A DNA stretch of 64,000 nucleotides from CAVRQM01 sp963723455 (GCA_963723455.1 CAVRQM010000001.1:1426001-1490000); one strand, 5' to 3'. Shown: positions 29,401-38,583, counted from the stretch's first letter. The notes: a model not told the origin generated them from the sequence alone. Made by a program: numbers and translations.

Positions 29401-30957
29401 GCCATTGGTGGCCTGCATCGTCAGGTCGTGGCCGAGCGTCAGCGTGAAGCTCGCGTTGACCACGATGTTCTGGTCGGCGATCAGGTGGATGTCGCCGTTG
29501 AAGCTTTGCAGCGTGGCGGGCGAGATGATCGCGTCGGGATCGGCGCCGCCGACAGTCAGCACGCCCGGCGGGCTGAACGCCGCCGCGCCGCCGCTGTCTA
29601 TGGTGATGTTGCCCGGATCGAGCGTCAGCGCGCCGGCCCGCCCGCGCGCCGCGCCGACATCGACGCCGCCCAGCAGCGCCAGTCCCTGAAAGCCCGAGAC
29701 CTCGACATTGCCGCCGTCGCCCAGCACGGCGCCGCCGCGCGCCGACAGATTGCCCGCCATCACGGTGCTGTCGGTGGACAGCACCGTGATCTGGCCGCCA
29801 TTGCCGGAGCGCAGCGCGTCGGCGGCGACGGACGCTCCGGGCGCGATGCTGACCAGTTGGGCCGCCGGCGCGGGTGTGCCGACGCCGCCGCGCGCCCGCG
29901 CGAGCGTGGTGCCGATCGCCACCGTGCCGCCGCCGCCCCGCCCCGAGGCGTTGATCCGGCTGCCGGCGGTGAGGCTGACCAGCCCCGTCGCCTGCACCGC
30001 GACCTGGCCGCCAAGGCTGCGCCGGTCGCCCATGCCGCGCGCGGATATGGCGCCGGAGACGATTGCGGCGCCGCCCTCGGCGTCGATCAGCACCGTCCCG
30101 CCGCGCCGGCCCCTGCTGTCGGCGGAGATCACGCCGCCGGCGGTGACCAGGTTGGTGACGATGCCATCGACCGCCGCGGTGGACAGCGTGATGCGCCCGC
30201 CCTCGGCCGCGATCACGCCATCGTTGGTGACCAGCGCGGCCTGTCCGCGGGCGCCCTGGATCGTCTGCCGGCTGACATCAATCGACAGCAGCCCGTCGCC
30301 GTACAGATCGACGACGTTGCTGGCCACGCCGTCGAGCGACACCGTGCCGAATGCCGCGCTGATCCGCCCGTGATTGGCCACCTGCGGCGCGACCAGGGCC
30401 GCCAGCCCCGCGCCGCGCACCGAGATATGCCCCTCGTTGACGATCCGCGCGCCCGGCCGCGCCGGCTGGTCCAGCACGAAGTGCCCGGTCGCGACGCCGC
30501 GGCGCATGCCCTGCTCGGTGATGCCGGCGGCCGAGATCACCACGCTCTGCGCATCGACCACCGCGCCCGGCATGAACACCACGCCGGACTGGTTGATCAG
30601 CACCATCTGCCCGTTCGATGTCAGGCGCCCGGCGATCACCGAGGCATCCGGCCCGGTCACCCGGTTCAGCGTCATCGACTGCGCCGACGGATCCTGGAAC
30701 CGCACCGCGGCGCGGCTGCCGATGTTGAAGCTGCTCCAGTCCAGCGCCGCACGCCCGCTGGACTGCAGTACCTGGAGGGTGTTGCCGCGCACCGACTGCG
30801 TGGCCTGGCCGGCGACCACGCGCATGCCGGTCGGCAACGTGCCCGGACCGATCGCCGGCGCAACCTGGGCGAACCCCGGCGTGGCCGCCAGCGCGCCGCA
30901 CAGTCCGACCAGCGCGGTGCTGAGCAGCAGATGCGCTCGCGATTTCCCGGCGGCCAT
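20457..30957 (-). CDS. Two-partner secretion exoprotein TpsA, haemagglutinin-like repeat protein (one-base frameshift)
   Basis: About 3500 residues if repaired. ATG 30957 follows a GGGGAC site and a signal peptide cleaved near TPGFAQ. The TPS secretion domain (about residues 31-270) has GNTLQVLQSSGRAALDWSSFN, NGQMVLINQSGVVFMPGA and VVDAQSVVISA. The rest is a long beta-helix built from at least 23 modules of about 90-110 residues with the pattern N-x-hydrophobic-x-x-LG, then an LxD and LxVxG. At about 28194 one extra base breaks the frame: QGSFALV continues as DSAPVLTLSGGLTVGAVG in the next frame. The C-terminus has a cysteine pair (LNSCPIRSVNCILLP) and ends PNVAEQDY. It is exported through TpsB and coupled to the CHAT gene. 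Confidence 0.85.
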
Positions 30958-30984
30958 GTCCGTCCCCTTCGCCCGCGCCATCGT

Positions 30985-32767
30985 TCAGAACCGCGTCAGC
31001 ACGCGCCAGTAGATCGCATCGGCGCGCAGCGGCGCTGCATTGCTGTTTGCACCTTGCGGCTGGCGGGTCTGGCGCGCCACTCCCTCGACATCGAATTCGG
31101 TGAACCGCGTCACGTTCATGCGCACGCCGCCGCCGGCCGATTGCAGCCGCCGGTTCGGGTCCGACCGCTGCCGTTCCCACGTCTCGCCCCAGTCGTAGAA
31201 GGTATAGAACTGCGTGCCGATCTGGATCGGGCCGGAAAACCAGTCGAGCGTGAATCCGGTGTTCAACTGCAGCTCGGCGGAGGCCACCAGGGCGGTGTCG
31301 CCGGTCACCTCGCCGGAATAGTAGCCGCGATTGTAGCGCGCGCCGCCGAGATAGAACTTTTCCGCCGGCGGCAGCACGTCGCCGCTGTACTGTCCGGCGA
31401 GCAGCCCTTGCAGCGCCACGGTGGCCCCGTTCCAGGGCGAGAACAGCGTCTGGTTGCGGCTGGCCTCGAAACTGACCTTGGTGAAATCGACCACCTCGCC
31501 GGTGCGGCCGGGCGGCGGCACTTCCTGGCCGTCGGAGCTGCTGCCCAGGCCGCGGACGCCCTGGCTCACCCGCAGGCTGATCCCGTTCAGCGCGGCGCGA
31601 TCGCCGCCGGCCCATAGAATCCTGCAGCGCGTAGTCCGCGCCGATACGCAGCACCCGCAGGTTGTCCTGGCTGGCGAGCTGGCCGCCGGTGTCGATCTCG
31701 GATTGCAGAATGTCGAAATAGGCGCCCAGGTTCAGCGTCTGCCGGCGCGCGCGGATCAGCGGATACAGCGCGGCGAGGCCGGCCGTCGTGGTCACGCCGT
31801 GATAGCCCTCGGCGCCCAGTTGCCCGGTCGGGTCGGCGGTGCCCGATCCGGCATACAGCCGGATCTTGAGCCCCGAGCCGCCGACGAAGAACTCGCTGGT
31901 TGCCTGCCCGAAAAGCTGGGTGGCGCGCGCCGCGCCGTACAGCGAGATTTCGGTCTTCTCGCCCAATGACGTGAAGCTGTTGGCGTCCAGCACCACCAGC
32001 CCCTGCTCCGGGCCGGTCAGGTTGAAGGCGCGGTTGTCGGCGGTGGCCAGGCCCGAGAAGGCGGCGCGGCTGACCACGGCCACCAGGGTCAGCGCGCCCG
32101 GCTCGGTGGTCGATGGCCGCAGCACGGCGCGCAGGGAGATGCCGGGGATGTCCTGCGCCAGCAGCAGCCAGCGCTCCAGACTGGCGGCGCTGATCGGCTG
32201 CATATCGGTCAGATGGTCCAGGAACCGCAGCACCTGGACGGCCGCCGGGCCGATGTCGCCGTCCAGCTTGACCTCGGCGATGCGGCCCTCGGTGACGACG
32301 AACCGCAGCGCGCCGGCGCGGTCCAGGGTCACCTTCACCGCGGTCAGCACATAGCCGTCGCGTCGGTAGCGCGACAGGATGGCGTCGCGCGCCGCCTGGA
32401 TGCGGACGATCGGCACCGCGTCGCCGGTCAGCCCCGCCAGCAGCGGCGCCAGGGCTGTAGTGCCGTGGGCGGCCCTTCCGTAGGCTGTCGCGCCATCCAC
32501 CGTCGCGGCGCGCACCGCGACCGTGCCGCTGGCCGGCACGCCGCTCGCCGGCTCGGGCGCAACCGGGGGCATCGGCGCCAGCCGCGCGCCGACCGGCGGC
32601 AGGATGCGCGGCAGCGGCGAGCCCTGCGGCACCTGCTCGGCCGGACCGAAATTGCCCGGCGGAACGGTGGGCGGGCTCTGCGCCCAGGCCCGGCCGTCGC
32701 CGCACAGGCTCAGCGCCGCGGCCAGCCATGCCGCCGTCGTGTATCGTCGCCCTGCGGACTCCGGCAT
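30985..32767 (-). CDS. Two-partner secretion outer-membrane transporter TpsB (one-base frameshift)
   Basis: Outer-membrane pore of the ShlB/FhaC family that exports the adjacent TpsA. ATG 32767 gives MPESAGRRYTTAAWLAAALS with cleavage after AWA. A proline-rich linker precedes a POTRA region (RDAILSRYRRDGYVLTAVKV, then RFVVTEGRIAEVKLDGDIG). The 16-strand barrel follows (SRAAFSGLATADNRAFNLTG to WRVLTRF) and includes the conserved RGY of the lid loop in RYNRGYYSGEVTGD. At about 31612 an extra G (ATGGGCC for ATGGCC) shifts the frame: ADYALQDSM continues as AGGDRAALNGISLRVSQGV. Length 1783 nt fits one extra base. It lies 27 bp upstream of tpsA. Confidence 0.85.
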
Positions 32768-32839
32768 TGCGCGCCGCGTTTCCTCGTGACCCCTCCGCAA
32801 CAGACTAGAGCAGCCGCCGCCGCTGCGTCGCGGATTTGT

Positions 32840-32857
32840 TATTCCGGCGAAGGAATA
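32840..32857. promoter_or_regulatory. 18-bp dyad TATTCC-N6-GGAATA upstream of tpsB
   Basis: Perfect 6-bp arms (TATTCC and GGAATA) around GGCGAA, in the 272-bp gap between the divergent tpsB and SDR genes, 73 bp upstream of the tpsB start. The A+T-rich arms stand out from the surrounding G+C-rich DNA. It could be an operator for the secretion operon. No T-run follows, so a terminator is unlikely. Confidence 0.35.
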
Positions 32858-32970
32858 GGCCGCCGGTGTGGCGCGGGCAACCCGGTCGGGTCGGCGCACG
32901 TTGCCGCCCGACGCCCCAACCGGCTGCCAGGCGCCTGACCGGCACGCACCCGAGCGACGAAGCATCGAAC

Positions 32971-33024
32971 CGACAAGCACCGGACCGACAAGCACCGGAC
33001 CGACAAGCACCGGACCGACAAGCA
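32971..33024 (+). repeat. 15-bp tandem repeat, about 3.6 copies
   Basis: Perfect copies of CGACAAGCACCGGAC at 32971, 32986 and 33001 and a partial copy at 33016 that ends against an ATG at 33025. The repeat lies directly upstream of the SDR start, so it would fall in its 5' untranslated region. Read in the SDR frame it would encode RQAPD repeats if translation began further upstream. Confidence 0.9.
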
Positions 33025-33039
33025 ATGGAGAGACTGGCC

Positions 33040-34068
33040 ATGCCGCCGACCGCATCCCGCGTCATCATCATCACCGGCGGCTCCTCCGGCATCGGCCTGT
33101 GCACCGCGTTGCTGTTCGCCCGGCGCGGCTGGCGGGTCGGCCTGATCGCCCGCTCGCAGACGGGTCTCGCCGCCGCCGCCGAGCGCATCCGCGCGGAGGG
33201 CGGCCGGGTGGCCACCGCGTCGGCCGATGTGGCCGACAGCGCCGCCCTGGGCGAAGCGGCGGCGCGGATCGAGGCGGAGCTGGGCCCGATGGAGGTCTGG
33301 GTCAACAATGCCGGCATCGGCGTGATCGCCCGCTTCACCGACACCGAGGAGCGCGAGTTCCGCCGCGTCATCGACGTCACGTTCCTCGGGCAGGTCAACG
33401 GCACACGCATCGCGCTGGCGTCCATGAGCGCGCGCCGGCGCGGCGTCATCGTCGGCATCGCCTCGGCGGTGGCGTTTCGCGCGGTGCCGCTGATGTCCGC
33501 CTACAGCGCGGCGAAATGGGCGGTGCGCGGATTCTATGAGGCGGTACACGCCGAGCTGATGCACGACCGCCTGCCGATCCACCTGGCGCTGGTGCATCCG
33601 CCCGCGGTCAACACGCCGTTCTTCGGCCATGCCCCGGCGCATTTCGGCGCCGGGCACGAGGCCGACGTGCCGCGGCCGCCGCCGCCGGTGTATCAGCCGG
33701 AGCTGATCGCCGAGGCGGTCTGGCTGGCGGTCACCGAGCAGCGGCGCGACGTCAGGGTGAGCGGCAGCACCGAGCAGTACGCGGTGATGAACACGCTGAT
33801 GCCGGGCGTGCTGGACCGCGTCTCGGCGCTGGCCGGCTTCGTCGCCCAGCGAACCCGGCGGCGCGACGTGGTGGAACGGCACAAACCGGCGCTGTTCGAC
33901 GGCAACAGCGAGGGCGTGGTGCATGGCCCGTTCACCCGCGAGGCGAAAGCGGGCAGCAGCCAGATGTGGCTGCAGCGCAACCGGCTGGCGGTGGGACTGG
34001 CCGGGCTGGGCCTGGCGATCGCCATGAAGCCGGCGCGCGGCGCGGGCCGCGCGATGCGCCGCCGCTGA
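33040..34068 (+). CDS. SDR-family oxidoreductase with C-terminal extension
   Basis: Short-chain dehydrogenase of 342 residues. Cofactor motif TGGSSGIG near residue 12, the NNAGIGVIARF strand, and active-site residues Ser (GIASAVAF) and YSAAK at the usual spacing. After the Rossmann domain (about residue 230) a 100-residue extension ends in a short hydrophobic stretch and a basic tail (AVGLAGLGLAIAMKPARGAG), perhaps a membrane association. I start at ATG 33040 because GGAGAGA lies about 6-9 bp upstream; the ATG at 33025 abuts a tandem repeat. Substrate unknown. Confidence 0.82.
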   Translation: MPPTASRVIIITGGSSGIGLCTALLFARRGWRVGLIARSQTGLAAAAERIRAEGGRVATASADVADSAALGEAAARIEAELGPMEVWVNNAGIGVIARFTDTEEREFRRVIDVTFLGQVNGTRIALASMSARRRGVIVGIASAVAFRAVPLMSAYSAAKWAVRGFYEAVHAELMHDRLPIHLALVHPPAVNTPFFGHAPAHFGAGHEADVPRPPPPVYQPELIAEAVWLAVTEQRRDVRVSGSTEQYAVMNTLMPGVLDRVSALAGFVAQRTRRRDVVERHKPALFDGNSEGVVHGPFTREAKAGSSQMWLQRNRLAVGLAGLGLAIAMKPARGAGRAMRRR

Positions 34069-34183
34069 GCAGCCGGGCGGGGCGGTCGGCGCCGGTCAGC
34101 AGCGACCGCTCCGACACCCCCCAGGCTGTGCCAGAACTCCAGCCGACCCGGGCTGAGCCCGACCGCCGCGCGGCGACGCCGCC

Positions 34184-34968
34184 TCAGTGTGGCGAGATTG
34201 CCGCCGCTCCGAAGGCGTTGGCCGCGTGGAGGATGCTGAAGGCGGGGATCGAGAGCGCCGCTTCCGCCTTCACCGCTCTGAGCCCTCTCGTGAGGAACCT
34301 TCCGCCGCCCGACATTTCGTTCGAGGTGATAGGCGATTTCCTTCTCTGTGTGCGCGATGTCCCGGGCGAGGCGCTCGGCGCCGGCGATGTTCTTCGGACT
34401 GGCGACGGCCCGCATCTTCGTCTTATCCAGCGCTACCAGGCGTCCGCCGACAAGCCCCTGTTCGCGGCAGAACTGGATGAAGACCGCGATCAACGACGCT
34501 CTGGAGATTGCATGAGGGTGTCTTGGGAGCGCGGCCTTGAAGCCCTCCCGATGCAACGGCTGATCCTCGTATCCCCTGGGCAAGGGTCTCGTCGATGATA
34601 TCCAAGTCGCGGAGACGATCGCCTCCGGATTGTCGTGCCGCAAAGCCGCTATGGTGCGGTAGTCAGGCGCGAGACGGCGCATCAACCACAGCGCCTCCAG
34701 GTCGCGAACGCACGCCCTCTCCAGATGCCGAGATGAGCGGACCTGATTGAGATAGCCCCAGATATACAGGCGGAGCATGTCGCCAGGCTGGTAACCCGGC
34801 CGGCCCGTAGCCGCCGCGATGGCACGATTGAAGCCTACCTCCGCCAGTTCCAGGCTGCCGACGAACGCATCGACAACGCGAACAAGGGATTCTGGCGCGA
34901 CGTAGTCATCCACGCTCGGGGGCACCAGGCTTGCCTGGCTGCGGTCGACTTCTTCAATGAAGCCCATT
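34184..34968 (-). mobile_element. IS1182-family transposase remnant, internally deleted
   Basis: Minus-strand transposase starting MGFIEEVDRSQASLVPPSV, with RPGYQPGDMLRLYIWGYLNQ, SSRHLERACVRDLEALWL and APDYRTIAALRHDNPEAI, the N-terminal region of IS1182/DUF772-type transposases. A stretch of about 40 codons (near 34500-34625) that does not fit the family separates PEAIVSA from AVFIQFCREQGLVGGRLVALD. After EKEIAYHLE the reading frame changes and the sequence jumps to what looks like the C-terminal end, FLTRGLRAVKAEAALSI, stopping at 34184. The catalytic middle is missing, so the element is dead. A 16-bp direct duplication (AATGGGCTTCATTGAA) sits at the start. Terminal inverted repeats were not identified. 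Confidence 0.72.
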
Positions 34969-35036
34969 TTCAATGAAGCCCATTTGCGAATCCCGTCCAC
35001 TGGCGCCGCACCTCAGATTGCCCTCGCTCCACTTCG

Positions 35037-35438
35037 CTAGCTCGGGAAGTACTCCACGTGAGTCTCAGCCGTCCGGCCAATGTAAAGCGCTCGTCGGCCA
35101 GAGAACGACACGACGTAACCTGCACAGCCGGCTGATGCGACCTTTTTGCAGAAACCGAGATAGGTGTAGCCAGGCGCCAGTTGTTGCGCTTCCTTGATGG
35201 CGGCTTGGATGCGGCCTGCGTCCAAGGACGGTGCAACGGGATCGTCGATCTTGTGCGTCGGCACTTCGACGAGGTCGCCATCTGGCATGTAGTAGGTCGC
35301 AAGAGCGCGACGGAAGTCGATCGCGTAACCTTCAAATCCCTCGTGCATCAATGTCCCGACGACCTGCGGAAAGGTCATCGTGTTGTCTTCCGCGCCATCG
35401 AGGCAGACCTTGGCGACGGCTTTCTTGTAATCGTCCAT
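35037..35438 (-). CDS. DUF1398 family protein
   Basis: 133 residues matching the DUF1398 pattern: MDDYKKAVAKVCLDGAE, VVGTLMHEGFEGYAIDFRRA, LATYYMPDGDLVEVP and AAIKEAQQLAPGYTYLGF, with C-terminal KKVASAGCAGYVVSF. Small soluble protein of unknown function. It lies 31 bp downstream of the MarR gene on the same strand, a pairing that suggests the regulator controls it. Base composition is clearly lower in G+C than its neighbours, consistent with acquisition together with the nearby transposase remnant. Confidence 0.8.
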   Translation of the reverse strand: MDDYKKAVAKVCLDGAEDNTMTFPQVVGTLMHEGFEGYAIDFRRALATYYMPDGDLVEVPTHKIDDPVAPSLDAGRIQAAIKEAQQLAPGYTYLGFCKKVASAGCAGYVVSFSGRRALYIGRTAETHVEYFPS

Positions 35439-35469
35439 GTCTATTCTCCTTACTGTGAATTGGATGGGG

Positions 35470-35931
35470 TCATTCGGTCGGCATGGCCGTCATCTGACCA
35501 TGCTCGACCAACCGCTTTAGGAGCCGCTTCAGTGTCTCCCGTTCGGCTCTGGCCAGGCTGCCGAAGAATTCTGCGTCGTTCTGATCGGCGAGCGCGGCCA
35601 GCTCCGGGACCAAACTGCTCCCCCGCGGCGTCAACGCGAGCGTTTGTGCGCGGCCGTCGCTGTTGTCCGCCTTGCGGATGATCAGCGATTTGTCGATCAA
35701 CCGATCAGCCAGCTTCGTGATCGCCCCGCGCGTCATGCCCATTTCATCGGCGACGCGGCTCGGCGGCATAGGATCCCTGCCGTACATCGCGCGCAGCATC
35801 ACCCATTCGGCGGCTGTCACTCCTTTGACGGCAAGCTTGCCAGCGAAGGCGTGTGAGACGTGGTTGGACACAGTGCGTAGCCAAAAACCGAGATGTGCGG
35901 TCAGGTCCGATGCGGGCGGGAATGATGACAT
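35470..35931 (-). CDS. MarR-family transcriptional regulator
   Basis: 153-residue winged-helix regulator. Helical dimerisation ends surround the DNA-binding core VTAAEWVMLRAMYG, PPSRVADEMGMTRGAITKLA, and the wing IIRKADNSDGRAQTLALTP. ATG 35931 follows GGAG 5 bp upstream. An imperfect palindrome just upstream is a likely autoregulatory operator. MarR proteins usually repress themselves and an adjacent gene and release DNA on binding a phenolic or oxidant ligand; the ligand here is unknown. The downstream DUF1398 gene is the obvious co-regulated partner. Confidence 0.88.
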   Translation of the reverse strand: MSSFPPASDLTAHLGFWLRTVSNHVSHAFAGKLAVKGVTAAEWVMLRAMYGRDPMPPSRVADEMGMTRGAITKLADRLIDKSLIIRKADNSDGRAQTLALTPRGSSLVPELAALADQNDAEFFGSLARAERETLKRLLKRLVEHGQMTAMPTE

Positions 35932-35942
35932 AACGGCTCCTT

Positions 35943-35958
35943 AGTTGACTAGGAAACT
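35943..35958. promoter_or_regulatory. Candidate MarR operator palindrome
   Basis: AGTTGACTAGGAAACT fits AGTT-NN-CTAG-NN-AACT, 12 of 16 positions symmetric, located 12 bp upstream of the MarR start codon. Size and position are typical of MarR autoregulatory operators, where binding would block the promoter or ribosome access. Confidence 0.5.
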
Positions 35959-36108
35959 GCCACCCTGAAGTTTCCCGGTCAACGACATAGAAGCGTAGCT
36001 CATCGGACACCGCGCCCATCCGATGTCGGGCGCAGGAGGTTTTCGCACAGCCTGCCCCGCGCCGCCCCGTCTGGACAGAACGCCCCGCCCCATGTGAGTG
36101 CAGCGGCC

Positions 36109-36853
36109 ATGAGCATGCTCCCGCGCGACCTCTACCTCGATCTTCTTGTCGATTGCCTGTCCAACCTCGTCCACGGCCCGCTGCCGGCCGATCCGTGGAA
36201 CGATGGCCTGTTCCGCCGCGATGCTCCGGCCGGGCGGGACGCCGATTCCCCGGCGCACACGATGGTCGGTATCCTGCGCCTGCGGAACCTGCGCCAGCTG
36301 ACCCAGCAGGTGATAGACGACAAAGTGGCCGGCGACCTCATCGAAACCGGAGTTTGGCGCGGCGGCTGCTGCATCCTCATGCGCGGCGTGCTGGCGGCCA
36401 ACGCCGACCCCGATCGCCGCGTGTTCGTGGCCAATTCCTTCGCCGGCGTGCCGCCGCCACGGCCCGACCTGTTCCCCGCCGACGCCGGCGACACGCTGCA
36501 CATGCTGCGCACGCTCGCCATCCCCGCCGATCAGGTCCGGGCGAATTTCGCCCGCTATGGCCTGCTGGATGACCGGGTGATGGTCATCGAGGGCTGGTTC
36601 AGCGACACCCTGCCGCGGCTCGCGGACGAGCGGTTCGCGCTGCTGCGCCTGGATGGCGACCTGTACGAGTTCGACCTATGTGGCGCTGGACAGCCTGTAC
36701 CCGCGCCTGTCGCCCGGCGGCTTCGTCATCATCGACGACTACGGCGCCATTCCGCAATGCCGGCAGGCGGTGACGGAGTATCGGGACCGGCACGCCATCA
36801 CCGCGCCGATCACCGAGATCGACTGGACCGGCGTGTACTGGCGCAAGCCGTAG
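36109..36853 (+). CDS. TylF/MycF-type O-methyltransferase (one-base frameshift)
   Basis: SAM-dependent methyltransferase of the macrocin O-methyltransferase family. The sequence has LPRDLYLDLLVDCLSNLVHG, GDLIETGVWRGGCCILMRGV (SAM-binding), ANSFAGVPPPRPD and FALLRLDGDLYE. One extra T near 36668 (GAGTTCGACC for GAGTCGACC) shifts the frame. The correct continuation is STYVALDSLYPRLSPGGFVI and IDDYGAIPQCRQAV, ending in VYWRKP at TAG 36851-36853. The metal-binding aspartates (LDGD, IDDY) are intact after repair. The 745-nt length fits one extra base. The stop codon lies inside the first copy of a 19-bp tandem repeat. Substrate unknown; a glycan or polyketide sugar is usual for the family. Confidence 0.82.
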
Positions 36854-36929
36854 GCACTGGCGCAAGCCGTAGGCACTGGCGCAAGCCGTAGGCACTGGCG
36901 CAAGCCGTAGGCACTGGCGCAAGCCGTAG
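36837..36929 (+). repeat. 19-bp tandem repeat (about 4.9 copies) that copies the gene's 3' end
   Basis: The unit ACTGGCGCAAGCCGTAGGC is repeated head to tail with no mismatch seen. The first copy includes the last codons and the stop (WRKP-TAG) of the methyltransferase, so each extra copy repeats the end of the gene and a TAG. It fills the space up to the convergent copD stop at 36936. Confidence 0.95.
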
Positions 36930-36935
36930 TCGGCG

Positions 36936-38582
36936 CTACGCCTCGCGGTAGTCCAGCAGGATCAGCCCGATCAGCACGAAGCAGGCCGGCCACACCCAGC
37001 CGGCGATGCGCGCGGTCCGGCCGTCGGCGCGGATGTCCAGCCAGCGCGCCCAGCCGGCGGCGATGCCGGCCAGCGCCAGCGGCGTATGGGTGATCTCGAT
37101 CAGCAGCTGGTCGCGCACATTGGCGATCGCGTGCTGATGGGTCAGCAGCGCGGCGCCGCCGACCGCAGTCAGCAGCGGGAACGCCAGCGCCGCCCGGCGG
37201 CTGGCCCAGCCGCCGGCCCGCACCCGCCACTCAAACAGCGCGAACGCGACCGTCAGCGCCACGAAGAACCGGTGCTGCAGCACCTCCGGGTCGCGCAGGC
37301 TGGCAAAGAACCCTTCGGCGCCCAGCGGCCAGACTTCCGGGTCCGACCGCAGGAACAGGAATGCCGCCAGCCCGAGCAGCACCAGCGGCCAATGCCGCGC
37401 CCAGCGCGCGCCCGCTTGGTTCAGCAGCGCGAGCAAGCCCACCGCGAGCACGAACAGTCCGGCCCAGTGGTGGTTGTATTCCGACCACGCGATGTCGCCG
37501 GCGTTGCGCGCGGGGATGTTGCCGGAACCGGGCACGAAGGCCGGCGCCGCCGTGGTCCGGTGCGCCGCGGCCTCGGCGTCCAGCCTGGATTGCAGCGCCG
37601 GCAGGGTCAGCGAACCCCGGTCGGGGCTGGTCAGCCTCGGCCATTGCGGCGCGTTGCGCGCGACGATCTCCGGCCAGCTGACGCGGTCCTGCGTCAGATC
37701 CACCGCCGGCGGCGAGGAAGTCAGGGCGGCGGCGGCGAAGAACAGCGAGAAGCCGATGCCGATCTCCACCTCGGCAAACCGCTTCAGGCGCAGCACCGAC
37801 GCGCCGGGATCGCGGCGCAGACGCCCGACCACGCGGAAATTGCCATAGCCCAACGCCAGCAGGGCGGCGAACAGGGCGATCTTGGCGCACACCATCACGC
37901 CATAGGCGGTGCCGTACAGCCCCTTGAGCGAGCCGACATAGACCACCGCCATGACGCCGCCCGAAACGATGATGCAGCCCACGCCGAGCATCGACATGCG
38001 CGAGAACCGCGCGCCCACCGCCCGCCAGCCGATGCCGTCGCGCACCCGGCCCAGCGCCAGCACGAAGGCCGGGATGCCGCCGATCCAGATGGCGGCGCCC
38101 AACTGATGCAGCGCCTCGACCGCCAGCAGCGGCGCCTGCCCGGTCAGGCGCGCCGCCGCGTGCGTGGTCAGCGTCGCCGCCGCGAGTTCCGCCGCCCCGG
38201 CCAGCAGCAGCAGCCAGGCCGGGGCGCGGCGTTCCGCGCCGAGCAGCGCGCCCGCCAGCACCAGCGCGGCGGCGATCTTGCCCAGGCTCGCCATCGCGAA
38301 ATAGGCGCCCAGCACCTCGGGCCAGCTCAGATCCACGGTGGCCACCAGCACCGAGCCCTGCATCGCCAATGTCAGCGCTTCGCAGGCGATCAGCGCCAGC
38401 GCCGCGAAGCCGGCGATCCGCGCGGTGTCGCGCAAGATTCCCGGGCCGGCGGGCAAGGTTGCGAACGGGCGGGCCAGAAAGATCAGGAACAGCACCCCGC
38501 CCAGCGCCATCGACTGCGCGACAATGGTCAGCCCGTGGATGATGACGGACAGATAGCCGAACACATCGACCAGCAGGCTCAC
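36936..38582 (-). CDS. copD: Copper resistance/import membrane protein CopD
   Basis: 548-residue polytopic inner-membrane protein of the CopD family. The first half has the typical GLTIVAQSMALGGVLFLIFL and ALHQLGAAIWIGGIPAFVLAL helices with conserved histidines, and SRMSMLGVGCIIVSGGVMAV. A periplasmic loop follows (about residues 290-370), then further helices including SEYNHHWAGLFVLAVGLLAL and LTHQHAIANVRDQLLIEITH. It lies one base downstream of copC, the periplasmic copper-binding partner, on the same strand. CopC delivers copper to CopD for uptake in related systems; export or resistance is also reported, so direction is open. Confidence 0.88.
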   Translation of the reverse strand: MSLLVDVFGYLSVIIHGLTIVAQSMALGGVLFLIFLARPFATLPAGPGILRDTARIAGFAALALIACEALTLAMQGSVLVATVDLSWPEVLGAYFAMASLGKIAAALVLAGALLGAERRAPAWLLLLAGAAELAAATLTTHAAARLTGQAPLLAVEALHQLGAAIWIGGIPAFVLALGRVRDGIGWRAVGARFSRMSMLGVGCIIVSGGVMAVVYVGSLKGLYGTAYGVMVCAKIALFAALLALGYGNFRVVGRLRRDPGASVLRLKRFAEVEIGIGFSLFFAAAALTSSPPAVDLTQDRVSWPEIVARNAPQWPRLTSPDRGSLTLPALQSRLDAEAAAHRTTAAPAFVPGSGNIPARNAGDIAWSEYNHHWAGLFVLAVGLLALLNQAGARWARHWPLVLLGLAAFLFLRSDPEVWPLGAEGFFASLRDPEVLQHRFFVALTVAFALFEWRVRAGGWASRRAALAFPLLTAVGGAALLTHQHAIANVRDQLLIEITHTPLALAGIAAGWARWLDIRADGRTARIAGWVWPACFVLIGLILLDYREA

Positions 38583-38583
38583 C

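Noticed and set aside
25969..31617. Very long open frame (1882 codons) on the plus strand opposite the exoprotein gene
   Set aside because: Low-complexity composition typical of the antisense of G+C-rich repeats; no domains, and the minus-strand frame has signal peptide, TPS domain and ordered repeats.
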